Source of the DNA: an uncultured Faecalibacterium sp.
GTDB taxonomy: Bacteria; Bacillota; Clostridia; Oscillospirales; Ruminococcaceae
Direction of reading: 5' to 3'
NCBI GenBank assembly: GCA_937915335.1
Contig: CALDLZ010000239.1
Location: 1 to 7,934 of the forward strand
DNA length: 7,934 nt
Part shown: piece after piece, positions 1-6,274 of the stretch
How the letters are laid out: every line of letters begins with the position of its first letter
Position numbering within the stretch: the stretch's first letter is position 1
Program-made: the position numbers and the translations under genes
Notes under the pieces: model-generated
Told to the model about the DNA's origin: nothing
The model's database searches: none
What the model saw: only the letters and a program-made list of their open reading frames with translations

Positions 1-496
1 GCTCCTGGATCAGGACGGTCTTGCCGACACCGGCACCGCCGAACAGGCCGATCTTGCCGCCCTTGGCGTAGGGGCAGATCAGATCAACGACCTTGATGCC
101 GGTCTCCAGAATCTCAGTGGTGGACTGCTGCTCTTCATAGCTGGGAGCAAGGCGGTGGATGGGCCAGTAAGCCTCCGGGGTGGGAGCGGGCTTATTGTCC
201 ACCGGCTCACCCAGCAGGTTGAACACGCGGCCCAGGCACTGGTCGCCGACGGGCACCTTGATAGGCTCGCCGGTGTCCACGGCATCGGTGCCGCGCACCA
301 GGCCATCGGTGCTGCTCATGGCAATGCAACGGGCCACATTGTCGCCGGTCAGCTGCGCGACCTCCACCACCAGCTTCTGGCCATGGTTGTCGATCTCAAT
401 GGCGTTGAGCAGATCCGGCAGCTCTCCATCCTTGAACTGGATGTCCAGCACCGGGCCGATGACCTGGATCACCTTGCCGATGTGTTTTTCGGACAT
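1..496 (-). CDS. atpD: ATP synthase F1 subunit beta, N-terminal part (cut by window edge)
   Basis: This is the catalytic beta subunit of the F1 head, which binds and interconverts ADP+Pi and ATP at the membrane-attached rotary synthase. The first 165 codons are present and the rest lies beyond base 1. The N-terminal beta-barrel domain covers roughly residues 1-80. The nucleotide-binding domain starts after it, with the family stretch [13 protein letters not shown] at about 127-139 and the Walker A motif GGAGVGKT at 153-160. The ATG at 496 is supported by AAAGGAG at 505-511, 8 nt upstream. It follows atpG with a 78-nt gap, the longest spacer inside this operon, which holds a double-hairpin repeat. 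A membrane V-type or alpha homologue is excluded by the beta-type P-loop and the clear neighbouring alpha gene. No odd residue stands out in the part seen. Confidence 0.98.
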   Translation of the reverse strand, partial: MSEKHIGKVIQVIGPVLDIQFKDGELPDLLNAIEIDNHGQKLVVEVAQLTGDNVARCIAMSSTDGLVRGTDAVDTGEPIKVPVGDQCLGRVFNLLGEPVDNKPAPTPEAYWPIHRLAPSYEEQQSTTEILETGIKVVDLICPYAKGGKIGLFGGAGVGKTVLIQE

Positions 497-504
497 AGGC
501 TATT

Positions 505-511
505 CTCCTTT
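505..511 (-). promoter_or_regulatory. Ribosome binding site of atpD
   Basis: AAAGGAG on the minus strand ends 8 nt before the atpD ATG. It lies just downstream (in mRNA sense) of the double-hairpin repeat, with an A-rich unpaired linker between them, so the hairpins should leave it accessible. Confidence 0.8.
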
Positions 512-520
512 ACTTTTATT

Positions 521-572
521 CAGCTCCCCTACTAGGGGAGCTGGCCGCGCCAGAGCGCGGACTGAGAGGTTT
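521..572. repeat. Double-hairpin intergenic repeat between atpG and atpD
   Basis: Two adjacent inverted repeats are directly visible. The first is CAGCTCCCCT at 521-530 and AGGGGAGCTG at 534-543, a perfect 10-bp stem with a 3-nt loop. The second is CCGCGC at 545-550 and GCGCGG at 555-560, with a 4-nt loop, followed by the flank ACTGAGAGGTTT at 561-572. The whole module (AGCTCCCC stem, second short variable stem, then CTGAGAGG) resembles a dispersed REP-like repeat that I recall from intergenic regions of Faecalibacterium and related gut Firmicutes. That identification comes from memory, not a search. Neither side of the hairpins has a T-run, so it is not a normal intrinsic terminator. In the mRNA it could act as a stability or processing element between the gamma and beta cistrons. 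Confidence 0.75.
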
Positions 573-574
573 CG

Positions 575-1423
575 TTAAATCTCTGCGCCTGCCACGATCT
601 CGGTGATCTCCTGCGTGATGGCAGCCTGACGGGCGCGGTTGTAATACAGATTCAGATGGTCGATCATTTCGCCCGCGTTCTTGGTGGCGGCATCCATGGC
701 GGTGCGGCGGGCGGCCAGCTCACTGGCCACGCTCTCGCACACGGCACCATAGACGATGCCGGCCACATACTCGGGGATAATGGCGCGGAACACTTCCTCG
801 CTGCTGGGCTTGTACAGGATCTGACTGCGGCGGGCAGCGGCCTTCTGCTCCTCGGTAGGCTCGATGGACAGGGGCAGCACTTCCATGGTGGTGGCTGTCT
901 GGGTCATCATCGAATCGAACCGGGTGTAGCAGATCTTCACCGCGTCGTAGTCCCCCTTCAAAAAGCCCTCGGTGATCTTCCGGGAGAGGGCGAAGCACTC
1001 ACCCACCGAGATATCCGCCGCCAGCAGCACCTCGTCGGTGAACAGGTCGGCCTCGTGGTGGGCAAAGTATTCGGCGCTCCGCTTGCCGATCGGCAGCACC
1101 TTCACCGGGCCCTGCTGGGCATCGGCCTGCTTGAGCACGTTGGAGTTGTATCCACCGGCCAGGCCGCGGTCGCCCGCAATGACGATGAGCAGGGTGCGTT
1201 TGATCTCTTCCCGGCGCAGGTAAGGGCTGCGGGCCCGGGGGTCCGCAGCCGCAATGCCGGTCAGCGTGTCGTGCAGCGTTTCAAAGTAGGGGCGGCTGTG
1301 TTCCACCCGCTCCTTGGCACGGCGCATTTTGGAGGAAGCCACCAGCTCCATGGCCTTGGTGATCTGCATGGTACTCTCTACGCTTTTGATGCGCAGCTTG
1401 ATGTCCTTCATGGAACCTGCCAT
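575..1423 (-). CDS. atpG: ATP synthase F1 subunit gamma
   Basis: This is the central rotor shaft of F1: its N- and C-terminal helices form a coiled coil inside the alpha3beta3 ring and couple c-ring rotation to catalysis. The 282-residue length is normal for the family. The N-terminal helix shows MKDIKLRIKSVESTMQITKA from residue 5, the conserved GDRGLAGGYNSN loop is at about 84-95, and the C-terminal helix ends ITQEITEIVAGAEI, which matches the gamma signature up to its last position. Start choice: the ATG at 1423 has AAGGAGG 8 nt upstream. A second in-frame ATG four codons later (MKDIK) has no comparable site. The gene starts 18 nt after the atpA stop, and this gap is almost entirely its ribosome binding site. 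Confidence 0.98.
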   Translation of the reverse strand: MAGSMKDIKLRIKSVESTMQITKAMELVASSKMRRAKERVEHSRPYFETLHDTLTGIAAADPRARSPYLRREEIKRTLLIVIAGDRGLAGGYNSNVLKQADAQQGPVKVLPIGKRSAEYFAHHEADLFTDEVLLAADISVGECFALSRKITEGFLKGDYDAVKICYTRFDSMMTQTATTMEVLPLSIEPTEEQKAAARRSQILYKPSSEEVFRAIIPEYVAGIVYGAVCESVASELAARRTAMDAATKNAGEMIDHLNLYYNRARQAAITQEITEIVAGAEI

Positions 1424-1431
1424 GCGTTACG

Positions 1432-1438
1432 CCTCCTT
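1432..1438 (-). promoter_or_regulatory. Ribosome binding site of atpG
   Basis: AAGGAGG with an 8-nt spacer to the ATG at 1423. It decides for MAGSMKDIK rather than the internal start MKDIK. Confidence 0.85.
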
Positions 1439-1441
1439 CCC

Positions 1442-2962
1442 TCAGTGCGCCTTGACGAAGCTCTCGGTATAAGTGGACAGAACGCCCTTGAGTGCTTCCT
1501 CGGTATCCTTGTCCAGATTGCCGGTGTTGCGGATGGTCTCCATGACAGCGGCACCGGCGGCATCGTTCTCGAGATATTCGTACAGGCCCTTTTCGTATGC
1601 GGCCACATCGGGCACCTTGACCTTGACCAGATAATCGTGGATGGTGGCATACAGGATCGCCACCTGCTTTTCCACAGGCACGGGGGCCGAGCGGTTCTGC
1701 TTCAGCACTTCCACAATGCGCTCGCCCTGTGCCAGACGGGCCTTGGTATCCGCGTCCAGATCGGAACCGAACTGGGCGAAGGACTGCAGCTCACGGTACT
1801 GGGAGTAGATCAGCTTCAGGGTGCCGGCCACCTTCTTCATGGCCTTGATCTGAGCGTTGCCGCCGACACGGGACACCGAGATGCCGGGGTTGACGGCGGG
1901 CATAACGCCCGAGTGGAACAGCTCGGTCTCCAAGAAGATCTGACCATCGGTGATAGAGATGACGTTCGTGGGGATGTAGGCCGAAACGTCACCGGCCTGG
2001 GTCTCGATGATGGGCAGAGCCGTCAGGCTGCCGCCGCCCAGCTCGTTGGAGAGCTTGGCCGCGCGTTCCAGCAGACGGGAATGCAGATAGAAAACATCAC
2101 CGGGGTAAGCCTCACGTCCCGGGGGACGGCGGATCAGCAGGGACAGGGCACGGTAAGCCACAGCGTGCTTGGACAGGTCATCATAGATGATCAGGACGTG
2201 CTTGCCCTGATGCATGAAGTATTCGCCCATGGCACAGCCGGAGTAGGGGGCGATATACTGCAAAGGCGACAACTCGGAAGCCGTGGCCGACACAACGATG
2301 GTGTAGCTCATGGCACCGGCTTCGGTCAGGTTCTGCACCAGGTTTGCCACGGTAGAGCGCTTCTGGCCGATGGCGACATAGATGCAGATGACATCCTTGC
2401 CCTTCTGGTTGATGATGGTATCGGAGGCAATGGTGGTCTTGCCGGTCTGGCGGTCGCCGATGATCAGCTCACGCTGGCCGCGGCCAATGGGGATCATGGA
2501 GTCGATGGCCTTGATACCGGTCTGCAGCGGCTCCTTGACAGGCTGGCGGTCAATGATGCCGGGAGCCGGGCTCTCGATGGCCCGGAACTCGGTGGTCTCA
2601 ATGGGGCCCGCGCCGTCGATGGGCTGGCCCAGCGCGTTGACAACACGGCCGATCAGGGCATCGCCCACGGGCACGGACACGACCTTGCCGGTGCGCTTGA
2701 CGATGCTGCCCTCTTTGATGCCGACATCGGAGCCCAGCAGGACGATGGAGACGGTATTCTCCTCCAGGTTCTGGGCCATGCCGTATTCGCCGTTGTCAAA
2801 CTGAAGCAGCTCACCTGCCATGCACTTTTCCAAGCCGCTGGCCCGGGCGATGCCGTCGCCCACCATGATGACCGTACCGATCTCGCTCTGCTCGATGACA
2901 TTCTCGTAGTGCTTGATCTGGGCACGGATGATCTTGGAGATTTCTTCAGGTTTCAGTTGCAT
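1442..2962 (-). CDS. atpA: ATP synthase F1 subunit alpha
   Basis: This is the non-catalytic nucleotide-binding subunit of the F1 hexamer; it supplies the arginine finger to the catalytic beta sites. The product of 506 residues has the usual length. Seen in order: the N-terminal start [16 protein letters not shown], which contacts delta; a beta-barrel domain to about residue 95; Walker A GDRQTGKT at 169-176; the [20 protein letters not shown] stretch near 280-299; the alpha/beta family signature [10 protein letters not shown] at 355-364; and the arginine finger in VSRVGGNAQ (R365). A helical C-terminal domain follows. The ATG at 2962 was chosen because MQLKPEEIS is the normal family start and a purine-rich GTGGTGA lies about 10 nt upstream. 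A TTG 7 codons earlier (2983) is possible but has a poorer ribosome site. It lies between atpH and atpG in one operon. Confidence 0.98.
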   Translation of the reverse strand: MQLKPEEISKIIRAQIKHYENVIEQSEIGTVIMVGDGIARASGLEKCMAGELLQFDNGEYGMAQNLEENTVSIVLLGSDVGIKEGSIVKRTGKVVSVPVGDALIGRVVNALGQPIDGAGPIETTEFRAIESPAPGIIDRQPVKEPLQTGIKAIDSMIPIGRGQRELIIGDRQTGKTTIASDTIINQKGKDVICIYVAIGQKRSTVANLVQNLTEAGAMSYTIVVSATASELSPLQYIAPYSGCAMGEYFMHQGKHVLIIYDDLSKHAVAYRALSLLIRRPPGREAYPGDVFYLHSRLLERAAKLSNELGGGSLTALPIIETQAGDVSAYIPTNVISITDGQIFLETELFHSGVMPAVNPGISVSRVGGNAQIKAMKKVAGTLKLIYSQYRELQSFAQFGSDLDADTKARLAQGERIVEVLKQNRSAPVPVEKQVAILYATIHDYLVKVKVPDVAAYEKGLYEYLENDAAGAAVMETIRNTGNLDKDTEEALKGVLSTYTESFVKAH

Positions 2963-3013
2963 TGTCTTGTATTCACCACTCAATTCTTACTCATTTTCGG
3001 GTGGATATTCTTC

Positions 3014-3553
3014 TTACAGGGTCACATTCGCGATGCTGCTGCGGAGATTGGCCAGACGGTTCTTCACGGTGCCGTCCAGCTCAGTGCCCTCGATATCCAG
3101 CCGGATGCCACCCAGCACGCTGGCATCGACCCTGGTTTTCAGGTCGATGCGCTTGCCGGTCACAGTCTCCAGCTTTTCATGCAGGCGGGCGGTCTGGTCT
3201 GCCGTCATGGGCACGGCCGTCACCGCCACCGCCTCCAGAATACCGTGAGCCTGATTGTAGCGCACCCGGTAGGCCCGGGCGCAGCCGGACAGCTCGCGCA
3301 GGGTGCCCTTCTCGCACAGGATCTTCAAAAAGTTCAGCACATAGGGGTGTACCTGGCCGTGCAGGGCTTCGTCCAGCAGGCCGCAGCGCTCCTTCTTGGG
3401 GATGCTGGGGATGCTGAGCAGGTGCAGGTACTGGGGGTCATTCTTCAGCAGAGCGGTCACTTCGTCCAGCTCCTCGAGAATGCGGCTCTCCAGCCCCTCC
3501 TCCGCTGCCAGGTCATACAGGCTGCCGCCGTACATCCTTGCTGTCTCGGTCAT
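3014..3553 (-). CDS. atpH: ATP synthase F1 subunit delta (OSCP family)
   Basis: The delta subunit sits on top of the F1 head and ties it to the peripheral stalk made of b subunits. The 179-residue length is typical. An N-terminal helical domain begins METs-tyrosine-rich, MTETARMYGGSLYDLA. The mid-region PYVLNFLKILCEKGTLREL (about 111-129) fits the family's conserved NFL..L..kgR.. segment. The C-terminal domain has the family GG(I/V)...DGTVKNRLANLR pattern near residues 147-172. Its ATG overlaps the atpF TGA stop by 4 nt (ATGA at 3550-3553), which suggests translational coupling. No strong separate Shine-Dalgarno is seen; a GGGTGA stretch lies in the end of atpF. The gap to atpA is 51 nt. Sequence conservation is low, as is usual for delta, but position and motifs agree. 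Confidence 0.96.
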   Translation of the reverse strand: MTETARMYGGSLYDLAAEEGLESRILEELDEVTALLKNDPQYLHLLSIPSIPKKERCGLLDEALHGQVHPYVLNFLKILCEKGTLRELSGCARAYRVRYNQAHGILEAVAVTAVPMTADQTARLHEKLETVTGKRIDLKTRVDASVLGGIRLDIEGTELDGTVKNRLANLRSSIANVTL

Positions 3554-4056
3554 GTTGCTTCACCCACATTTTTGATAAATTCGTCGATCAGATCCTTGTG
3601 GTCAGCTTCCTTGATCTCACGCTCGACCACCTTGGAGGCGATCTCCATTGCCATGCCGCCGATCTCGTCCTTCGCGTCGTTCACGGCTTTCTTGCGCTCC
3701 TGCGCAATGTCGGCTTCGGCCTTCTGCTTCAGGGCAGCGGCCTGGGCACGGGCCTCGCCCAGCAGCTCTTCACTGCGGGCAGCAGCGGTTTTCTGGGCGC
3801 TTGCGACGATCTGGTTGGCCTCGGTGCGGGCATTCTGCAGGTTCTGCTCATACTCCGCCTTCATGGCCTCGGCCTCGGTGCGCAGCTTCTGCGCGTCCGC
3901 GATCTGGCTGTCGGCCTTGGCCTTGCGCTCGGCGATCACCTTTTTGACCGGGTTCAGCAGCAGCTTTTTGAAGATCACCAGCTGGATCATCAGGTTGCAG
4001 ATCTGGGCCAGGAATGTCCAGCCATCCAGGGTGATCAATGCCTGATAAAGTTGCAT
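3550..4056 (-). CDS. atpF: ATP synthase Fo subunit b
   Basis: Two b subunits form the peripheral stalk (stator) that links the membrane a subunit to delta and alpha. The product has 168 residues, in the family's usual range. One N-terminal membrane helix lies at roughly residues 11-30 (around WTFLAQICNLMIQLVIF), followed by the conserved LLLNPVKKVIAERK. A long highly charged, alanine-rich helix runs from about 40 to 150 and should form the coiled-coil dimer. The C-terminal end, VVEREIKEADHKDLIDEF, resembles the delta-binding region. The ATG at 4056 has GAAGGGAG about 6 nt upstream at 4063-4070. The stop overlaps the start of atpH. Only one b-type gene is seen, so the stalk is probably a homodimer rather than a b/b' pair. 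Confidence 0.97.
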   Translation of the reverse strand: MQLYQALITLDGWTFLAQICNLMIQLVIFKKLLLNPVKKVIAERKAKADSQIADAQKLRTEAEAMKAEYEQNLQNARTEANQIVASAQKTAAARSEELLGEARAQAAALKQKAEADIAQERKKAVNDAKDEIGGMAMEIASKVVEREIKEADHKDLIDEFIKNVGEAT

Positions 4057-4097
4057 AAGCGTCTCCCTTCTTTCGTTTTCTTCGATTCAGGGAGTGC

Positions 4098-4393
<296 letters not shown>

Positions 4394-4425
4394 AAAATGT
4401 GTTGGTGGTTTTGGGAGATGCCGGT

Positions 4426-5169
4426 TTACTCTTCACCGGCAGCACGTTTGATGAAAATAGCGGTCAGGGTACAGAAAATGAACGCCTGAATGCAGCCGCC
4501 GAACCAGTCGAAATACAGGCCCGTAAAGGCCGGGATGCCGATCTGGAACAGCTGGATCTGACTCAGGAAGCCCGGCAGCCAGCCGAACACGACATGGCTC
4601 AGGCTTGCCAGCGCCCAATACAGCAGGGTGGAAATGACCGTACCGGACAGGATGTTGCCGAAGTGACGGAAGGCCATGCTCACAGGGGTGGACACCTCCG
4701 ACAGCACATTGATGGGTGCCATGAGGAAGATGGGATCCAGCAGACCCTTGAGGTAAGCCAGGATGCCGTTCGTTTTGATCTTGTAGTACATGATCAGCAC
4801 GAACACCACGATGGCCCATGCCGCCTCGGTGTTGAGGTCGGCGGTGGGGCTCCACAGGCCCACCACGCTGATCAGGTTGCACCCGATGCTCAGGGCGAAA
4901 ATTGCCCCCACCAGCGGGATGTACTGATCAAAGTGATGTCCCATGTTGTCATGGACGAACTGGTCCAGCCGTTCCACGATGAACTCGGCGGCGGCCTGCC
5001 GCTTGGAGACGTTTTCCAGTTTCAGGTCACGCCCCAGCCAGAAGGCCAGTCCCGACAGCAGCGCCATCACGATCCAGGTACTTACAAGGGTCTGTGTGAT
5101 CTTGAAATCGCCCAGCACCGGGATGTTGGTGTGGATGGTATACAGGATCTTTGCGCCGTTCAGTTCCAT
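4426..5169 (-). CDS. atpB: ATP synthase Fo subunit a
   Basis: This is the membrane stator subunit that forms the two ion half-channels against the c ring. The product has 247 residues, normal for the family, with about five or six hydrophobic helices. The essential arginine is R168 in MAFRHFGNILSG (165-176), which faces the c-ring carboxylate. Other family marks are PTADLNTEAAWA at 108-119 and the last helix with GGCIQAFIF at 224-232. The start at 5169 has a long AAAGGGGGTGA site 10 nt upstream, located inside the last codons of atpI, whose stop is only 3 nt before this ATG. The two cistrons are therefore likely coupled in translation. atpE follows after 46 nt. Confidence 0.98.
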   Translation of the reverse strand: MELNGAKILYTIHTNIPVLGDFKITQTLVSTWIVMALLSGLAFWLGRDLKLENVSKRQAAAEFIVERLDQFVHDNMGHHFDQYIPLVGAIFALSIGCNLISVVGLWSPTADLNTEAAWAIVVFVLIMYYKIKTNGILAYLKGLLDPIFLMAPINVLSEVSTPVSMAFRHFGNILSGTVISTLLYWALASLSHVVFGWLPGFLSQIQLFQIGIPAFTGLYFDWFGGCIQAFIFCTLTAIFIKRAAGEE

Positions 5170-5172
5170 TTG

Positions 5173-5673
5173 TTAAGTTTCACCCCCTTTTTCCTCGGAG
5201 CCTTCGCCCTGTGCGGGGGCAGCGGCCGGCTCGTCTTCCACCGAGACGTCCTGGGCCGGAGCCGACGCGGCAAGGGGTTTGTACTTGCCCGTTATTTGCA
5301 GATAATAAATGGTGATCCTCGGAAAAAACAAGGGCAGGACGCTGGCAAACGGCTGGAAGCAGGGGGCTGCGATGGCCACCACCACCCAGACCGCCTGCAG
5401 CAGCATCCGGCAGTTGTGCGAAAGCTGTAATTTTGCCTTACGGCGCTTCTCGTCCTGCTCGTCGATGATCTTTTCCACCACCAGACAGATGCCGGCGAAA
5501 TTGCCGATGGCCACCAGCGAGCCGACAAGACCGCCCAGCACCACCGTGCTGTCAAAGCGAACCCAGCCCACCATATGCAGCGCGGCGAACAACACCCACA
5601 TCACCGCTGTGCACAGGGCAGTGCCGCAGGCGATACGCCGCAGTTCCTTTTTAGAGCCTGCTTGCAGATTCAT
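5173..5673 (-). CDS. atpI: AtpI-like ATP synthase subunit I (c-ring assembly factor family)
   Basis: Proteins of this family lie at the head of atp operons and are reported to help assemble the c ring; they are not part of the finished motor in most species. The 166-residue product has a short basic N-terminus, hydrophobic segments at about 17-38, 44-67 and 92-128 (the last may be two helices), and a charged loop EKIIDEQDEKRRKAKLQ between them. From about residue 132 there is a hydrophilic Ala/Pro/Glu/Gly tail, longer than I expect for the family. Start choice: the ATG at 5673 has TGGAGG 6 nt upstream. An in-frame ATG at 5691 overlaps the upstream stop but lacks a good site. Identity rests on position, topology and general resemblance, as sequence conservation in this family is weak. 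Confidence 0.85.
   Translation of the reverse strand: MNLQAGSKKELRRIACGTALCTAVMWVLFAALHMVGWVRFDSTVVLGGLVGSLVAIGNFAGICLVVEKIIDEQDEKRRKAKLQLSHNCRMLLQAVWVVVAIAAPCFQPFASVLPLFFPRITIYYLQITGKYKPLAASAPAQDVSVEDEPAAAPAQGEGSEEKGGET
5180..5190 (-). promoter_or_regulatory. Ribosome binding site of atpB inside the end of atpI
   Basis: AAAGGGGGTGA, read in the atpI frame, encodes part of the final EKGGE residues and also forms the Shine-Dalgarno for atpB, 10 nt before its ATG. This arrangement suggests that ribosomes finishing atpI help start atpB. Confidence 0.8.
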
Positions 5674-5679
5674 TGCAAA

Positions 5680-5684
5680 CCTCC
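5680..5684 (-). promoter_or_regulatory. Ribosome binding site of atpI
   Basis: GGAGG with a 6-nt spacer to the ATG at 5673. It decides for the MNLQAGSKK start over the in-frame ATG 18 nt upstream. Confidence 0.75.
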
Positions 5685-5687
5685 ATG

Positions 5688-5948
5688 TCATTCATGCGAA
5701 TTGAAGCCCACCCGGCGGGGCCGTTCCTTTTTGGCCCGGTTCAGCCGCTCCTTTGCAAAGGCCCAGAAGTTCTGCGCCCCGGCGGCCAGCCCCAGCAGAA
5801 TGGCGGGCAGATAGCTCCACATGGGCCAGTTCCAGTGGTTGGTCGCCCACCAGACACCGCCCAGGCACATCAAAAGCGGCAGCAGCATGGAAAGCCCCAG
5901 CTGCGTCAGCCAGACGATGTCCTCCAGCGCCTTATACCAGCCCTTCAT
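5688..5948 (-). CDS. atpZ: AtpZ-like small membrane protein, first gene of the atp operon
   Basis: The 86-residue product has two membrane helices, at about 13-33 and 45-64, and a strongly basic C-terminal tail (KERLNRAKKERPRR). The pattern TQLGLSMLLPLLMCLGGVWW in helix 1 and LLGLAAGAQNFWAF in helix 2 matches the small AtpZ/ATPase_gene1 family that precedes atpI in many Firmicutes. Members have been linked to Mg2+/Ca2+ transport or to Fo assembly, but the role is not settled. The ATG at 5948 has AGGGGAGA 8 nt upstream. The reading frame stays open further upstream, but that extension would run across the atp promoter and is rejected. The stop lies 14 nt before the atpI ATG. Several tryptophans in the loop (WWATNHWNWPMW) are unusual but not diagnostic. 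Confidence 0.85.
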   Translation of the reverse strand: MKGWYKALEDIVWLTQLGLSMLLPLLMCLGGVWWATNHWNWPMWSYLPAILLGLAAGAQNFWAFAKERLNRAKKERPRRVGFNSHE

Positions 5949-5956
5949 GCAGTGTA

Positions 5957-5964
5957 TCTCCCCT
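5957..5964 (-). promoter_or_regulatory. Ribosome binding site of atpZ
   Basis: AGGGGAGA with an 8-nt spacer to the ATG at 5948. It supports this short start rather than the long open frame upstream. Confidence 0.7.
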
Positions 5965-5966
5965 CT

Positions 5967-5998
5967 GTGCGCAGGCCCGAACCAGCGGCCCGCCGCAC
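5967..5998 (-). other. GC-rich stem-loop in the atp operon leader
   Basis: GTGCG at 5967-5971 can pair with CGCAC at 5994-5998, and inside it GGCC at 5974-5977 with GGCC at 5987-5990, separated by small internal loops. It lies between the predicted transcription start and the atpZ ribosome site. It has no T-run, so it is not a terminator. A role in mRNA stability or translation control is possible but unproven. Confidence 0.4.
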
Positions 5999-6044
5999 CT
6001 CTTTTTCGCAATGGTTTCGCTCCGGTTAAGAAGCTTATATGGAT

Positions 6045-6073
6045 AGTATAATTCAAACCGTTTAGTTTTTCAA
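6045..6073 (-). promoter_or_regulatory. Housekeeping sigma promoter of the atp operon
   Basis: On the minus strand, TTGAAA (6068-6073) is followed by exactly 17 bp and then TATACT (6045-6050), one mismatch from consensus in each hexamer. The surroundings are AT-rich in an otherwise GC-rich window. Transcription should begin near 6037-6039, giving a leader of about 90 nt before atpZ. It lies downstream of the glgA terminator and reads into all the ATP synthase genes. No operator could be assigned with confidence. Confidence 0.85.
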
Positions 6074-6221
6074 TGAATTTTCCACCGATTTTTGGCAAAG
6101 CTTCATAGTTTGTTCACACTAACGTCATAATTGTACGTCTCTGATGGATTATGTCCGCCACAGAGCGCATCAATATCAAAAATGTGATAAATTCTTTGTG
6201 CATCCTGCTCGCCTCTTGGAT
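6074..6221. other. AT-rich intergenic stretch between glgA terminator and atp promoter
   Basis: About 150 nt with no convincing gene on either strand. A small inverted repeat, TATCA (6174-6178) and TGATA (6185-6189), and some AT-rich -10-like hexamers are present, but none has a matching -35 element at proper spacing. It may hold upstream regulatory sites for the atp promoter; nothing specific was recognised. Confidence 0.5.
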
Positions 6222-6223
6222 AC

Positions 6224-6257
6224 AAAAGGGCCGCCGCGCCCGAAAGCGTGACGGCCC
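6224..6257 (-). terminator. Intrinsic terminator of glgA
   Basis: In the minus-strand transcript GGGCCGTCACGC (6246-6257) pairs with GCGCGGCGGCCC (6228-6239) across a 6-nt loop. This gives a 12-position stem with one G-U pair and one A-C mismatch. It is followed directly by TTTT (6224-6227). The stem begins 17 nt after the glgA stop. The tail is T-rich only on the minus strand, so it ends glgA and separates glycogen genes from the atp operon. Confidence 0.88.
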
Positions 6258-6274
6258 AAAAATCTTTCCGGGGT

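Noticed and set aside
155..535. A 126-codon plus-strand open frame opposite atpD
   Set aside because: It is an antisense shadow in the codon-on-codon register of a clearly conserved beta subunit.
521..543. Perfect 10-bp hairpin considered as an intrinsic terminator between atpG and atpD
   Set aside because: It is followed by AATAAAAG in the mRNA rather than a T-tract, and termination here would separate beta from the rest of F1.
656..4045. A 1129-codon open frame on the plus strand, antisense to atpG, atpA, atpH and atpF
   Set aside because: atpG, atpA and atpH all share one minus-strand register, and this frame is exactly codon-on-codon opposite to them. Its stops would require TTA, CTA or TCA codons in the sense genes, which are rare in such GC-rich coding sequence. 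The conserved sense proteins fully explain the DNA, and the antisense product shows no recognisable domain.
4399..5430. A 343-codon open frame on the plus strand opposite atpB and part of atpI
   Set aside because: It is in the same codon-on-codon antisense register to atpB, with the same explanation by avoided TTA/CTA/TCA codons. No domain is seen.
5949..6098. Upstream extension of the atpZ frame by 50 codons, to an ATG at 6098
   Set aside because: It crosses the near-consensus promoter and leader stem, has no ribosome site at its start, and the family homology begins near the ATG at 5948.
6120..6190. Possible second promoter or a Crp/Rex-type operator in the AT-rich spacer
   Set aside because: Only isolated half-sites (TGTGA) and -10-like hexamers are seen, with no properly spaced partner or convincing palindrome.
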